A stretch of 64,000 nucleotides of DNA from Lewinellaceae bacterium (GTDB lineage Bacteria; Bacteroidota; Bacteroidia; Chitinophagales; Saprospiraceae), in the NCBI GenBank assembly GCA_020636275.1, contig JACJYD010000001.1, positions 62,001 to 126,000 on the forward strand, read 5' to 3'. The notes below the pieces were generated by a model that made no database searches, was not told the origin of the DNA, and worked only from the letters and a program-made list of their open reading frames with translations. Below are positions 53,011-61,411 of the stretch, in pieces. A program made the position numbers and the translations under genes. The first letter of the stretch is position 1; every line of letters starts with the position of its first letter.

Positions 53011-54431
53011 GATTTGATCGCAAGGACAAAAGGCCGGTCAAATATCCAAAGGGTGACCATGTAGAGGATCGCTGAACCGACCATTCCGATCACTAGCTTA
53101 TGAATATCTGGAATATTCCAAAAATCCAATAATAACAGGAAGAATCCAACAGGTAGTGTGAAAAGGATACATCGAATCAGGATGCGCAGGAACGGCGAAA
53201 TAGAAATGCCTCCTTTTTTTCGTAAAAGCCAAAGCCATGCTCCTAATAATCCCCAATATGGGACGGCCTGAACAAGGGCTGCAGATTCGAGCGAGCAGTA
53301 GAATGGAAAGACGGTTATCAGTAGCAGTGCGGTTGTTGCTGAGACCACTATATTCCAGGAAAAATTCACATCAGAATGGCCTTGTGCAAGGAATATCCCA
53401 GCTCCCAGATTAGTGAAAGCCCTGCCCAGGCCCAAAAGGGAAAGCAGCGAAAGACAGATGGCTCCTCTTGCCCATGCAGGACCAAAGAAAATGGTAAGAA
53501 TAGGAGCAGGAAAAAGTCCCAAAAACAGCAGGACTGGGATATTAATAGACATTAAAGTATGGGTGATTTTTTGGAAAACCAGATTGCGTTTTTCTGGCTG
53601 ATCTTGGACCGTAGAGAGAACCGGGTAGGCGACCCTGGTGATCAAAGGGTTGATCCGGGAGACAGGCACCATCGCCAACTCCCAAGCTATTGCATACAGG
53701 CCAAGTTCATAAGCCCCCAAATACCGACCAATAATCGCCTTGTCCACCACCGAGCTTAGGATAGAAACAAGGTTATTTCCTGCTTCGTACAGGCCAAACC
53801 GCAACATTTTTTTGATGGAGCGGAACTGCAGAGTGAATCCGGGCATATCTTCCCGTCCCATCCACCAGGAAAAAAGAGTATTTGCAAGGTTCCTCACCAG
53901 GAACCCCCACGAGATTGACAATGCTCCCAATCCCTTGTAAGCCAGAAGTATGGAAATAATGAAATCAAATGTTGCCCCAATCAACTGGATGAAAGCCAGT
54001 TTGTCGAATTCCATTCGACGGGTGAATAGCGCTTGGAACACATTGCCAGGAGGTGACAACAGGAAGGAAAAACTGCCAATCAAAAGCAAAGGCCGTATGT
54101 TTGCTTCCTCAAAAAAAAGGACCCACAGAGGCATCAACGCATTGACCCCTATAAAAGCGAGAGTTCCTGTCAACATTTGAACCCAAAAAAGACTGGAAAA
54201 CTGACTTTTGGATAGGTTTTTACTTTGGATAATGGCCTGACCGATCCCGCCTTGCATAACCGGCAGAGCCAATCGGATAATCACCCACGCCATGGCCATT
54301 TTTCCCCATTCATAGGGATCCAACAGCCGAGCCAGCCAAATGATCTGAACGACCTGAAGCGCGGTAGTATATCCTACCGAAAGGCTATTCCATTTTGCAC
54401 TTTTAAGCGCGCGGGTCTTAAGATCGTTCAA
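52986..54431 (-). CDS. Polysaccharide flippase (Wzx/MATE-like)
   Basis: This 481-residue protein has about 12-14 hydrophobic segments. The N-terminal ALKSAKWNSLSVGYTTALQVVQI and later GGIGQAIIQSKNLSKSQFSSLFW (anchor GIGQAIIQ) are typical of oligosaccharide flippases of the MOP superfamily. It would move lipid-linked repeat units to the periplasmic side. It is on the minus strand, unlike the main operon, and overlaps the glycosyltransferase by 25 bp. A second, partial flippase lies at 62602. Confidence 0.9.
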   Translation of the reverse strand: MNDLKTRALKSAKWNSLSVGYTTALQVVQIIWLARLLDPYEWGKMAMAWVIIRLALPVMQGGIGQAIIQSKNLSKSQFSSLFWVQMLTGTLAFIGVNALMPLWVLFFEEANIRPLLLIGSFSFLLSPPGNVFQALFTRRMEFDKLAFIQLIGATFDFIISILLAYKGLGALSISWGFLVRNLANTLFSWWMGREDMPGFTLQFRSIKKMLRFGLYEAGNNLVSILSSVVDKAIIGRYLGAYELGLYAIAWELAMVPVSRINPLITRVAYPVLSTVQDQPEKRNLVFQKITHTLMSINIPVLLFLGLFPAPILTIFFGPAWARGAICLSLLSLLGLGRAFTNLGAGIFLAQGHSDVNFSWNIVVSATTALLLITVFPFYCSLESAALVQAVPYWGLLGAWLWLLRKKGGISISPFLRILIRCILFTLPVGFFLLLLDFWNIPDIHKLVIGMVGSAILYMVTLWIFDRPFVLAIKSWFLLSIK

Positions 54432-54472
54432 ATTGGGAAATTTTTCTAAGTTGCAAGAAAATAGAAAAATTT

Positions 54473-55435
54473 ATGCCCTCTCGGCAATTCATTGAAAAAT
54501 ATATCCGCCTTAGCGAAAAAAACGACCTCCCCTTCCAGGCTCATCCCTGGTGGCTGGATACCGTTTGCGGGCCGGATGGCTGGGATGTGGCACTGGCTTT
54601 CGACGCTGATGATCAGCCTATTGGGGCGCTTCCTTTTGGTAAATTGCAGCGAAGCAGGCTCCCCATCCTGAAAATGCCCCCATTCACTGCGTATTTTCCA
54701 GTCTGGCTGAAAGATATGGGAGCTGATCGCACGGTGCGCCAGTACCATTGGGAACACCGGGTTCTGGAAGAACTCATCTCCCAACTCCCCTCCCGCTGGC
54801 TGATCGACCAACAGTATGCACCTGAGCTTACCAATGGGCTGCCCTTTCACAGCAAAGGATTCAAGGTTTATACCCGATATACCTACCAGTTGGAACCCCG
54901 GCTCCCGGTTGATGCAATGTGGGCAGATATGGAATCAGCTACCCGGAACGCGATCCGGAAGGCCAAAACGCAGGTCCGTCTCCGTTCCAACGGTAGTCCG
55001 GAGCAATTTTACGAACTCGTTCGCCTCGGCTACCGGAAAAAAGACATGAAACCTCCGTTTTCCCTTGACGCCTTACAATCTATTGATGACTGCCTGACTG
55101 CCCGTGAGATGCGCACCATCTACATGGCGGAAGATGAGCATGGACAACTTCACGCCGCTTGTTACGTGGTTTGGGATCGAAACCGGGCCTATGGCCTGCT
55201 GAATGTCGCCCATCCCGAACACCGGAAAAGCGGCGCTCAATATCGCGTCCTCTGGCAAGCCCTCAAAGACGCTTCCAAACGGGGAGCAACTTTCGACTTC
55301 GAGGGCAGTATGCTGCCCCGGATCGAACGCGTGTTCCGGTCGTTCGGGGCGAAGCGCGTACCCTACATCCGGGTGGTGCGGTATCAAAACCGTTTTTTCG
55401 AAGCGATGGCCACTTTACTTGGAAAAAACCGATGA
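54473..55435 (+). CDS. GNAT/FemAB-like acyl- or aminoacyltransferase
   Basis: This 320-residue protein has tandem GNAT-like folds. The phrase SATRNAIRKAKTQVRLR (about 154-170, anchors TRNAIRKA) matches the family of FemAB/BioF2-type proteins in polysaccharide loci. The C-terminal KRGATFDFEGSMLPRIERVFRSFG block (anchors FDFEGSM and FRSFG) is the second hallmark. It may transfer an acyl or amino acid to a sugar. The following gene starts in its stop codon (ATGA), so the two are coupled. Confidence 0.8.
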   Translation: MPSRQFIEKYIRLSEKNDLPFQAHPWWLDTVCGPDGWDVALAFDADDQPIGALPFGKLQRSRLPILKMPPFTAYFPVWLKDMGADRTVRQYHWEHRVLEELISQLPSRWLIDQQYAPELTNGLPFHSKGFKVYTRYTYQLEPRLPVDAMWADMESATRNAIRKAKTQVRLRSNGSPEQFYELVRLGYRKKDMKPPFSLDALQSIDDCLTAREMRTIYMAEDEHGQLHAACYVVWDRNRAYGLLNVAHPEHRKSGAQYRVLWQALKDASKRGATFDFEGSMLPRIERVFRSFGAKRVPYIRVVRYQNRFFEAMATLLGKNR

Positions 55436-56487
55436 GCATGGAAGCCGCCGATCTTTTATTCACGGAAAAAGAATTTCAGCTTCGCACTCAGGCGGCAATG
55501 GACTGGATCCGGCGCAGCATCGACGTGCACGGCGGCAAGGGGTCGGCTGCTTATTTTTCCTTCGGTAAATGGGCGCCTGCCTATCCCGAAACGACAGGAT
55601 ACCTGATTGAGACGTTACTTGAGTATCATTTGAAAACATATGCCCGTAGTTGTGGCCAATGGCTGCTGGAGGTGCAACACGCCGATGGTAGCTTCCCTTC
55701 CCGCTATGCCAACTCCGGTCGACCGAGTATCTTCAATACAGGCATGATCCTTTTCGGACTCACCCGCCTTTTCGAAGAATCAAAAGAAGAGGCTTACCGG
55801 AAAGCCCTATCCCGGGCCGTTGGTTGGCTCCTGGCCGAACTGGCGCCCGACGGCAGCTGGCCCGGCCACGCCTTCGTACCGGGGTTCATTCCCTCATACT
55901 ACACCCGGGCGGTTTGGGGATTGTTGCGGGCCAACCAGGTGCTGAAAGATCCAAATGTGGACCCGGACATGCGAAAAGCAATGGACTATTACGCCCGGCG
56001 TATCCAACCCGACGGGACGGTCCGCGATTGGGGATTTCATCCGGGTAAACCGGCTTTCACTCATACCATCGCCTATACCTGGCGCGGGTTTTGGGAGGCG
56101 GGGTTATTGCTGGAACAGGAGGAATGGCTCTCGGCCGTGCAAAGAGGCATGGAAAACTTGGCCGCCCTTCGCCAAAAGCACAACCGGCTCCCCGGAAGTC
56201 TGGATGAACAAGGGCGTGGCGATTTTTCTTTTTCCTGCCTCGCCGGCAATGTCCAACTCAGTCTCCTTTCGGGACGGATCTACCAGCATACAAAGGAAGC
56301 TCGCTACTTGATTATGGCACAGGATTTTTTCCGTGAAACTGCCGTTCGGCAGGTGCTACGCCCCAAAAGTAGTTACAATGGCGGCATCGCCGGTTCACAT
56401 CCGCTATGGGGCTCCTACCAGCGGATGCGTTATCCGAACTGGGCGGTGAAGTTTTTTTTGGATGCATATTTGCAACTAAAACGTTAA
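55432..56487 (+). CDS. Unknown alpha/alpha-toroid protein (terpene-cyclase or GH-like)
   Basis: This 351-residue protein has repeats around DGS/W motifs: HADGSFPSRY, PDGSWPGHAF, PDGTVRDWGF and GSLDEQG. The spacing is of paired helices, as in alpha/alpha toroids such as squalene cyclase, glucuronyl C5-epimerase or some glycosidases. I start at the ATG at 55432, overlapping the preceding stop. It has no signal peptide. Its neighbours suggest it acts on polysaccharide, maybe as an epimerase or lyase; this is inference. I do not recognise a catalytic motif. Confidence 0.7.
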   Translation: MSMEAADLLFTEKEFQLRTQAAMDWIRRSIDVHGGKGSAAYFSFGKWAPAYPETTGYLIETLLEYHLKTYARSCGQWLLEVQHADGSFPSRYANSGRPSIFNTGMILFGLTRLFEESKEEAYRKALSRAVGWLLAELAPDGSWPGHAFVPGFIPSYYTRAVWGLLRANQVLKDPNVDPDMRKAMDYYARRIQPDGTVRDWGFHPGKPAFTHTIAYTWRGFWEAGLLLEQEEWLSAVQRGMENLAALRQKHNRLPGSLDEQGRGDFSFSCLAGNVQLSLLSGRIYQHTKEARYLIMAQDFFRETAVRQVLRPKSSYNGGIAGSHPLWGSYQRMRYPNWAVKFFLDAYLQLKR

Positions 56488-56491
56488 CACC

Positions 56492-57226
56492 ATGCAATAC
56501 GGCACCCTCTACCTCATTCCCACCCCCCTCGGCGAAGATCCGGTACAACCCATCCCCGACTATGTGGGGAAGGTGGTAGGCGAATTGAAGCATTTCGTGG
56601 CTGAGCGCGCCAAGACGGCGCGAAAGGCGCTAAAAGACATGGGCTACCCGCACCCCCTTCGGGAAGCGGAGATGATCGAATTGAACGAGCGAACCCCGGA
56701 AGCGGAGTTGGAGGATTTTTTAAAATTATTGCTCGCCGGCCATTCGATAGGTGTGCTTTCGGAAGCGGGCTGCCCGGGAGTAGCCGATCCCGGCGCGCGC
56801 GCGGTCGCCTGGGCGCATCGGAACGGCGTCCGGGTGGCGCCTTTGGTCGGCCCGTCCAGCATCCTGCTCGCCCTGATGGCCTCGGGGATGAACGGGCAGT
56901 CGTTCTGTTTTCACGGCTACCTGCCGCAAGAAAAGGGGGCCCTCAGTCAGCACTTGCGAAAACTGGAGCAGCAGTCTGCCCAGCAAAACCAGACCCAGCT
57001 TTTCATCGAAACCCCATATCGCAACCAGGCTTTGCTGGAAGTGGCGTTCCAAAGTCTGAAACCATCAACCCTCTTTTGCATCGCCGCCGATCTGACCCTG
57101 CCAACGGAGTTTATCGCCACAAAAACGATCGGGGAGTGGAAGAAAAGGCTGCCGCCTGAACTGAATAAAAGGCCGGCCTTGTTTTTAATCCATACACAGG
57201 GGGGTGACCTCTTGGGCCGGACGTAG
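56492..57226 (+). CDS. RsmI-like tetrapyrrole-methylase-family methyltransferase
   Basis: This 244-residue SAM enzyme has the phrases GTLYLIPTPLGEDPV, VLSEAGCPGVADPGA and VGPSSILLALMASG, as in RsmI (ribosomal 2'-O-C1402 methyltransferase). The N-terminus differs (TPLGE in place of TPIGN), and the C-terminal helix-turn-helix of RsmI is absent. The first part also contains AERAKTARKALKDM. In Bacteroidota such proteins are common next to true RsmI. It may methylate another substrate. It starts 4 bp after the toroid gene. Confidence 0.82.
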   Translation: MQYGTLYLIPTPLGEDPVQPIPDYVGKVVGELKHFVAERAKTARKALKDMGYPHPLREAEMIELNERTPEAELEDFLKLLLAGHSIGVLSEAGCPGVADPGARAVAWAHRNGVRVAPLVGPSSILLALMASGMNGQSFCFHGYLPQEKGALSQHLRKLEQQSAQQNQTQLFIETPYRNQALLEVAFQSLKPSTLFCIAADLTLPTEFIATKTIGEWKKRLPPELNKRPALFLIHTQGGDLLGRT

Positions 57227-57235
57227 TTGTGACCT

Positions 57236-57266
57236 TTTACTTAGTTTTGCTTCTAAACTAAGTAAA
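57236..57266. terminator. Hairpin between the RsmI-like gene and nadA
   Basis: A perfect 12-bp stem TTTACTTAGTTT / AAACTAAGTAAA has a 7-nt loop. CAATTTTTA follows, so it can terminate, though the T-run starts 2 bases later. The nadA start is 47 bp on. Confidence 0.55.
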
Positions 57267-57313
57267 CAATTTTTACTTGCCTGGCGTTAGAGTGATAAAC
57301 AAAAAATAGCTTC

Positions 57314-58324
57314 ATGAGCACAGATCTTGCACTGGCCAAACGCGATCTTGAAAGCAACGGCTATCTCGACCTCGAGGTCGATCCCACCCTCGATCTTTTT
57401 GAGGAGATCAATCGCCTGAAAAAGGAAAAGAATGCCATTATCCTGGCCCACTATTACCAGGAAGCTGAAATACAAGACATAGCCGACTACATCGGCGACA
57501 GCCTGGGCCTTTCCCAGGAAGCCGCAAAAGCCGATGCCGATATCATCGTATTTGCCGGTGTGCATTTCATGGCCGAAACGGCCAAAATGCTGAACCCGCA
57601 AAAGAAAGTGATCCTTCCCGACCTGAAGGCGGGTTGTTCGCTGGCCGATTCCTGCCCGGCGCCGGTGTTTCGGAAGTTTAAGGAGCAACATCCCGATCAT
57701 ATAGTGGTGAGCTATATCAACTGCACTGCCGAGCTCAAGACACTTACCGATATTTGCTGCACTTCTACCAATGCAGTACAGGTGATCAACAGCATCCCGA
57801 TGGATCAGCCGGTCATTTTTGCGCCGGACATTAACCTGGGGAAATACCTGCAACAGAAAACGGGCCGCACCAATATGCTCCTCTGGAACGGTACTTGTAT
57901 GGTGCACGAGATCTTTTCACACGAAAAGATCGTAAAGCTTAAAATACGACATCCGAATGCGAAGTTCATCGCCCATCCGGAATGCGAGCCGCATATCCTG
58001 GAAATGGCCGACTACATCGGTTCTACCACCGGATTGCTCAAATACACGATGAACAACCCGGCCACTGAATTCATCGTCGCCACAGAGGTCGGGATCATCC
58101 ACCAGATGGAGAAGGCTTCGCCCCAAAAGACCTTCATTCCCGCTCCCCCCAACAACACTTGCGCCTGCAATGAGTGCCCGCACATGAAGCGCAACACGCT
58201 GGAAAAACTCTACCTCAGCATGAAGCACGAACTGCCTGAGATCCTGCTTCCCGATTGGGTAATCGAGCAGGGCCGCAAGTCGATCGATCGCATGCTGGAG
58301 ATCTCAGCCAAGGCGGGATTGTAG
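57314..58324 (+). CDS. nadA: Quinolinate synthase
   Basis: This 336-residue [4Fe-4S] enzyme condenses iminoaspartate with dihydroxyacetone phosphate to make quinolinate for NAD. The cluster ligands fit Cys108 (KAGCSLAD), Cys195 (NGTCMVH) and Cys288 (CNECPHM), matching the three Cys of E. coli NadA. HYYQEAEIQDIADYIGDS, anchors HYYQ and YIGDS, is the N-terminal signature. Neither nadB nor nadC lies nearby, so it is isolated. The hairpin upstream may mark its promoter boundary. Confidence 0.97.
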   Translation: MSTDLALAKRDLESNGYLDLEVDPTLDLFEEINRLKKEKNAIILAHYYQEAEIQDIADYIGDSLGLSQEAAKADADIIVFAGVHFMAETAKMLNPQKKVILPDLKAGCSLADSCPAPVFRKFKEQHPDHIVVSYINCTAELKTLTDICCTSTNAVQVINSIPMDQPVIFAPDINLGKYLQQKTGRTNMLLWNGTCMVHEIFSHEKIVKLKIRHPNAKFIAHPECEPHILEMADYIGSTTGLLKYTMNNPATEFIVATEVGIIHQMEKASPQKTFIPAPPNNTCACNECPHMKRNTLEKLYLSMKHELPEILLPDWVIEQGRKSIDRMLEISAKAGL

Positions 58325-58626
58325 TTTAATTCAAGTTGCGATAAATCGCCTTAAACACATTTGAAATAATATAAGATGCATTTATTGCAGCTTGAGTTTA
58401 ATTCAGTTAGGGTGGTTTAAAAATCCAATCGGGGTTCGGGAGCCTTGGCCCCCCAAACCACTTGAGAGTAGGGCGGCCCCTGGCCGCCCTACTCCCCAAT
58501 CACTTTTCTTTGAGTATTGTTTAATAAATTCATTGTGTCGAAGGCGCACTGAATTACATCATTCCATCGTTTTAGGATGGTCTTTCCGCTTTTTCCCTAA
58601 CTTTGCGCCGCAAAAAATACATCTCC
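58325..58626 (+). promoter_or_regulatory. Gene-free region with long GC hairpin and PorG-like promoter
   Basis: This is a 302-bp gap. A 13-bp perfect stem (GAGTAGGGCGGCC / GGCCGCCCTACTC, loop CCT) is at 58466-58494 and is REP-like or a terminator without a T-run. TAACTTTG at 58598-58605 matches the -7 consensus, 21 bp before the start at 58627. No other gene is seen. Confidence 0.5.
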
Positions 58627-59454
58627 ATGCGTATTCGAATATCTTTCGTGTTGTTGATGCTCTTTTCCTCAATCGGATTATGGGGACAGGAAGGCTGGGA
58701 AGTCGGCGGCTGGCTCGGCGTTTCCCATTATTTCGGAGACCTGAACACCAACTTTCGGCTTGGCGATCCGGGTTATGCGGGTGGCGTAGTAGCCCGGTAC
58801 AATTTTAACAAGCGCCTCTGTTTTAAATTGTCGGGCAACTACGGGAATATCAGCGCGCAGGATGCCGACTCCGAAAACCTCTTCGAGCGGGCGCGCAACC
58901 TGAGCTTTCGCTCGACCGTAGTCGATGGCACGGCCCAGATGGAATTCAACTTTCTGACCTATACCCATGGTAGTAAGGACGAGTTTTTTACCCCCTATCT
59001 GCTGGCGGGTTTCACGGTGTTCTATTTCAATCCGCAAGCGGAATACAATGGTACTTGGGTAGACTTGCGCCCCCTGGGCACGGAAGGCCAGTTTCGCGGG
59101 GAAGAGTACTACACGACCCAGTTCGGCCTCGCCTACGGGATGGGCCTGAAAATCGACCTGAGCTATCGCTGGAGTCTCAACCTGGAACTTAGCGCCCGCC
59201 ATTTGTTCACGGATTATCTCGACGACGTGAGCACGGTTTACGCGGATAAAGACGATTTGGAAAAATTGCGCGGCGATGTGGCGGTTGCCCTTTCCGATCG
59301 TTCCCTATTATTGCCGGGCATCAATGAGGATGGCGCCCTTAGCCAGCCGGGCCGGCAGCGGGGAAACAGCGTTACGAAAGACGCCTATGCCTTCCTCGGG
59401 CTTGGACTGGTCTATTATTTCGGCGATCTGAAATGCCCGGAATACAGCCGGTAA
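58627..59454 (+). CDS. PorG/DUF6089-like outer-membrane beta-barrel protein
   Basis: This 275-residue exported protein has a signal peptide ending in LWGQ (about 19). The mature N-terminus WEVGGWLGVSHYFGDLN is the diagnostic DUF6089 start. RNLSFRSTVV, EFNFLTYT and TPYLLAGF are the next strands of an 8-stranded barrel. The C-terminus ends with AFLGLGLVYYFGDLKCPEY, as in this family. The family includes PorG, an outer-membrane part of the type IX secretion system; whether this is the true PorG is open. I chose the ATG at 58627, not the TTG at 58603. Confidence 0.85.
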   Translation: MRIRISFVLLMLFSSIGLWGQEGWEVGGWLGVSHYFGDLNTNFRLGDPGYAGGVVARYNFNKRLCFKLSGNYGNISAQDADSENLFERARNLSFRSTVVDGTAQMEFNFLTYTHGSKDEFFTPYLLAGFTVFYFNPQAEYNGTWVDLRPLGTEGQFRGEEYYTTQFGLAYGMGLKIDLSYRWSLNLELSARHLFTDYLDDVSTVYADKDDLEKLRGDVAVALSDRSLLLPGINEDGALSQPGRQRGNSVTKDAYAFLGLGLVYYFGDLKCPEYSR

Positions 59455-59455
59455 C

Positions 59456-59488
59456 AAAAAAGGGATGAGTTTTGCTCATCCCTTTTTT
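59456..59488. terminator. Bidirectional terminator between convergent genes
   Basis: A perfect 14-bp stem, AAAAAAGGGATGAG / CTCATCCCTTTTTT, has loop TTTTG. It serves the PorG-like gene on the plus strand and the unknown gene on the minus strand, whose stop is at 59490. Confidence 0.92.
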
Positions 59489-59489
59489 G

Positions 59490-60917
59490 TTAGAAAGTGA
59501 TCCGCACCAACTTCAATTTCCCTCTTCGCTCGCTCGGCACGATCACTTCGTTGGCCGCCATTTGGATGGCATCCCGAAACCTCAGGCGCAGCTTTTTGGA
59601 ATCGGTGCTCATGACGCTGTTGCGGTCGAACTGGCCGGTGGCGGTGATGACGTATTCGCTGACCGTGTTTTCATGGCGGATATCGTCGTTGTACAACAGC
59701 CGCAAATTGCTGGGGGTTTTGACTAGTAAATAAGAGGAATACATCGCATTGTCATCCTGGGAGTACTGTTTTTTATGAAAAACATTTTCCCAATGTATGG
59801 TACCATCCGGATTGTAGGAGATGATAAAGAGGTCGTCGAGGTAGTAATCGATGACATAGCGTCCACCGAGCATATCGAACCGTCCGCCCGACATATTACG
59901 CTGGAAGATCCGCTCCCGCTCACCGATCATCAGGATGCCTCCGTCCTTTCGCAACACAATTTCCCGAACGACCGTTTCGGAGATGCCTTTGTTTTTGGCG
60001 TTGAAATTTTTTCCCATAAAGGAAAGGGCAAAGTTGTCGTCCAATTCCTGAAATTTCAGTACGCCCTTATCCGGATCTGCGAGGGGGAACCGGAGGTAAA
60101 ACGACCCGTTGGCTCGGGCGAGGCTCTCATCGGAATACAATCCGCCGGCGACTAGTTCCTGGTTCAGGTTATCGAAAGCGAAACGCACATCGAAGGTATT
60201 TTTATCGCCCATCATGATCTCGGAGCGCTGCAATCGGAAGCCAAGGGAAGGGCCGTAGGAGAATATTTCAAAGTGGTGACGGGTCCCTGAAAACCGGCGG
60301 TTGTCCTTGTTGAGGATACAGAACATATTCCCTTCGTTATCGATCAGCATTTGCTGGTAATCCCGTTCATAGTCAAAATCTTCCGGAGCCAGTTTCAATT
60401 CCCAAAGCAGGCGCATGGAGTCGAGGTCGACGGAAAAAAGATGGATCTCATTGAACTGTTCGTGTTTGTAAACCAGGAGCTTGGACCGGTCTTCTGAAAC
60501 CAGGGAGTTGAGTGACTCGGGAAACAGGGCATCATCTACCGTAGCCACCGTGGCAGAATCGACGAGATTGGCCGCCGGATCATACCGGTGCACTTTGAGG
60601 TGGATTTTCAAGTCATCCCGATAGGTGTAGACGATGGAGAATCCTCTTTTTCCATTGATCACATCGAGAATTTGGGGGCGACGGCGATCTAACTCCAGGT
60701 TTTTTTCCCAGACTTGCTCCATGTCGTGATTGAACCCCAGCACCTGGAAGGTCAGAGACTGGTCGCGCAGCAGCAGAAACTGGCCTGACCACTCCCCCAG
60801 GATATCGTAGGCGATATCGTTTTGCAGGCTGATGGCTTCAGAAACCGTGACCTGCTGGGCAGAGAGAAAGCAAAGCCTTCCCAGTAGTAAGAATGCGATA
60901 CCAAAAAGACGCTTCAT
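59490..60917 (-). CDS. Unknown secreted protein, probably beta-propeller-like
   Basis: I do not recognise this 475-residue protein. It has a signal peptide (MKRLFGIAFLLLGRLCFLSAQ; cleavage near A20). The mature part is built of many short strands with repeated phrases of the kind KVHRYDPAANLVD, DNEGNMFCILNK, NPDGTIHWENVF, which suggest a beta-propeller. No catalytic motif or lipobox is evident. It shares a terminator with the PorG-like gene. Its N-terminal side faces phhB, with a 203-bp gap. Confidence 0.75.
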   Translation of the reverse strand: MKRLFGIAFLLLGRLCFLSAQQVTVSEAISLQNDIAYDILGEWSGQFLLLRDQSLTFQVLGFNHDMEQVWEKNLELDRRRPQILDVINGKRGFSIVYTYRDDLKIHLKVHRYDPAANLVDSATVATVDDALFPESLNSLVSEDRSKLLVYKHEQFNEIHLFSVDLDSMRLLWELKLAPEDFDYERDYQQMLIDNEGNMFCILNKDNRRFSGTRHHFEIFSYGPSLGFRLQRSEIMMGDKNTFDVRFAFDNLNQELVAGGLYSDESLARANGSFYLRFPLADPDKGVLKFQELDDNFALSFMGKNFNAKNKGISETVVREIVLRKDGGILMIGERERIFQRNMSGGRFDMLGGRYVIDYYLDDLFIISYNPDGTIHWENVFHKKQYSQDDNAMYSSYLLVKTPSNLRLLYNDDIRHENTVSEYVITATGQFDRNSVMSTDSKKLRLRFRDAIQMAANEVIVPSERRGKLKLVRITF

Positions 60918-61120
60918 AGCTCGAGGTTGAGTGCTATTAAGTACTTCGTTTACAACGTACCTGGTTCAAGAACAAATTTAGGTAAACAACTTTCATGCGA
61001 GGTACGCAGTGGAAGTTGCTTAAAAAAGCGGGGGCACTTTGGCCCGGGCGTTTTTAAACCAAATTTGCCGTATCAATAAATAAACGAAATTTTGGGAGGA
61101 TAGATCAGTAGTGACTCCAC

Positions 61121-61411
61121 TTATTGATAACGCTTGTAGATCTGATCGATGGCATCGGCGAGTTTCCGATCGTGGTCGGTGACGGTATTTCCAGCATCAT
61201 GGGTCGTCAATTGGATGTGTACCTGGTTCCACACATTGCTCCAATTGGGATGGTGGTTCATTTTTTCAGCCTGTAGCGCCACTTCGGTCATAAAGGCAAA
61301 AGCCTGAGAAAAATCTTCGAATTGGAAGCTGGCTACCAGCTTGTTATTTTCTTCTTTCCAATGGTTCATATCAGCAAAGTGTAAATGGCATTTCCATTCC
61401 CGGGTTGTCAT
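61121..61411 (-). CDS. phhB: Pterin-4-alpha-carbinolamine dehydratase
   Basis: This small 96-residue enzyme recycles the tetrahydrobiopterin cofactor of aromatic hydroxylases. The family motif EKMNHHPNWSNVWNQVHIQLTTHD has the His pair at 53-54 and His71, as in PhhB/DCoH. It overlaps the M42 peptidase by ATGA, so it is translated with it. The aromatic hydroxylase is not in the window. Confidence 0.93.
   Translation of the reverse strand: MTTREWKCHLHFADMNHWKEENNKLVASFQFEDFSQAFAFMTEVALQAEKMNHHPNWSNVWNQVHIQLTTHDAGNTVTDHDRKLADAIDQIYKRYQ

Noticed and set aside
61031..61062. Terminator of phhB in the GC-rich tract with flanking A and T runs
   Set aside because: The pairing breaks after four base pairs beside the loop, so the stem is too weak to support.
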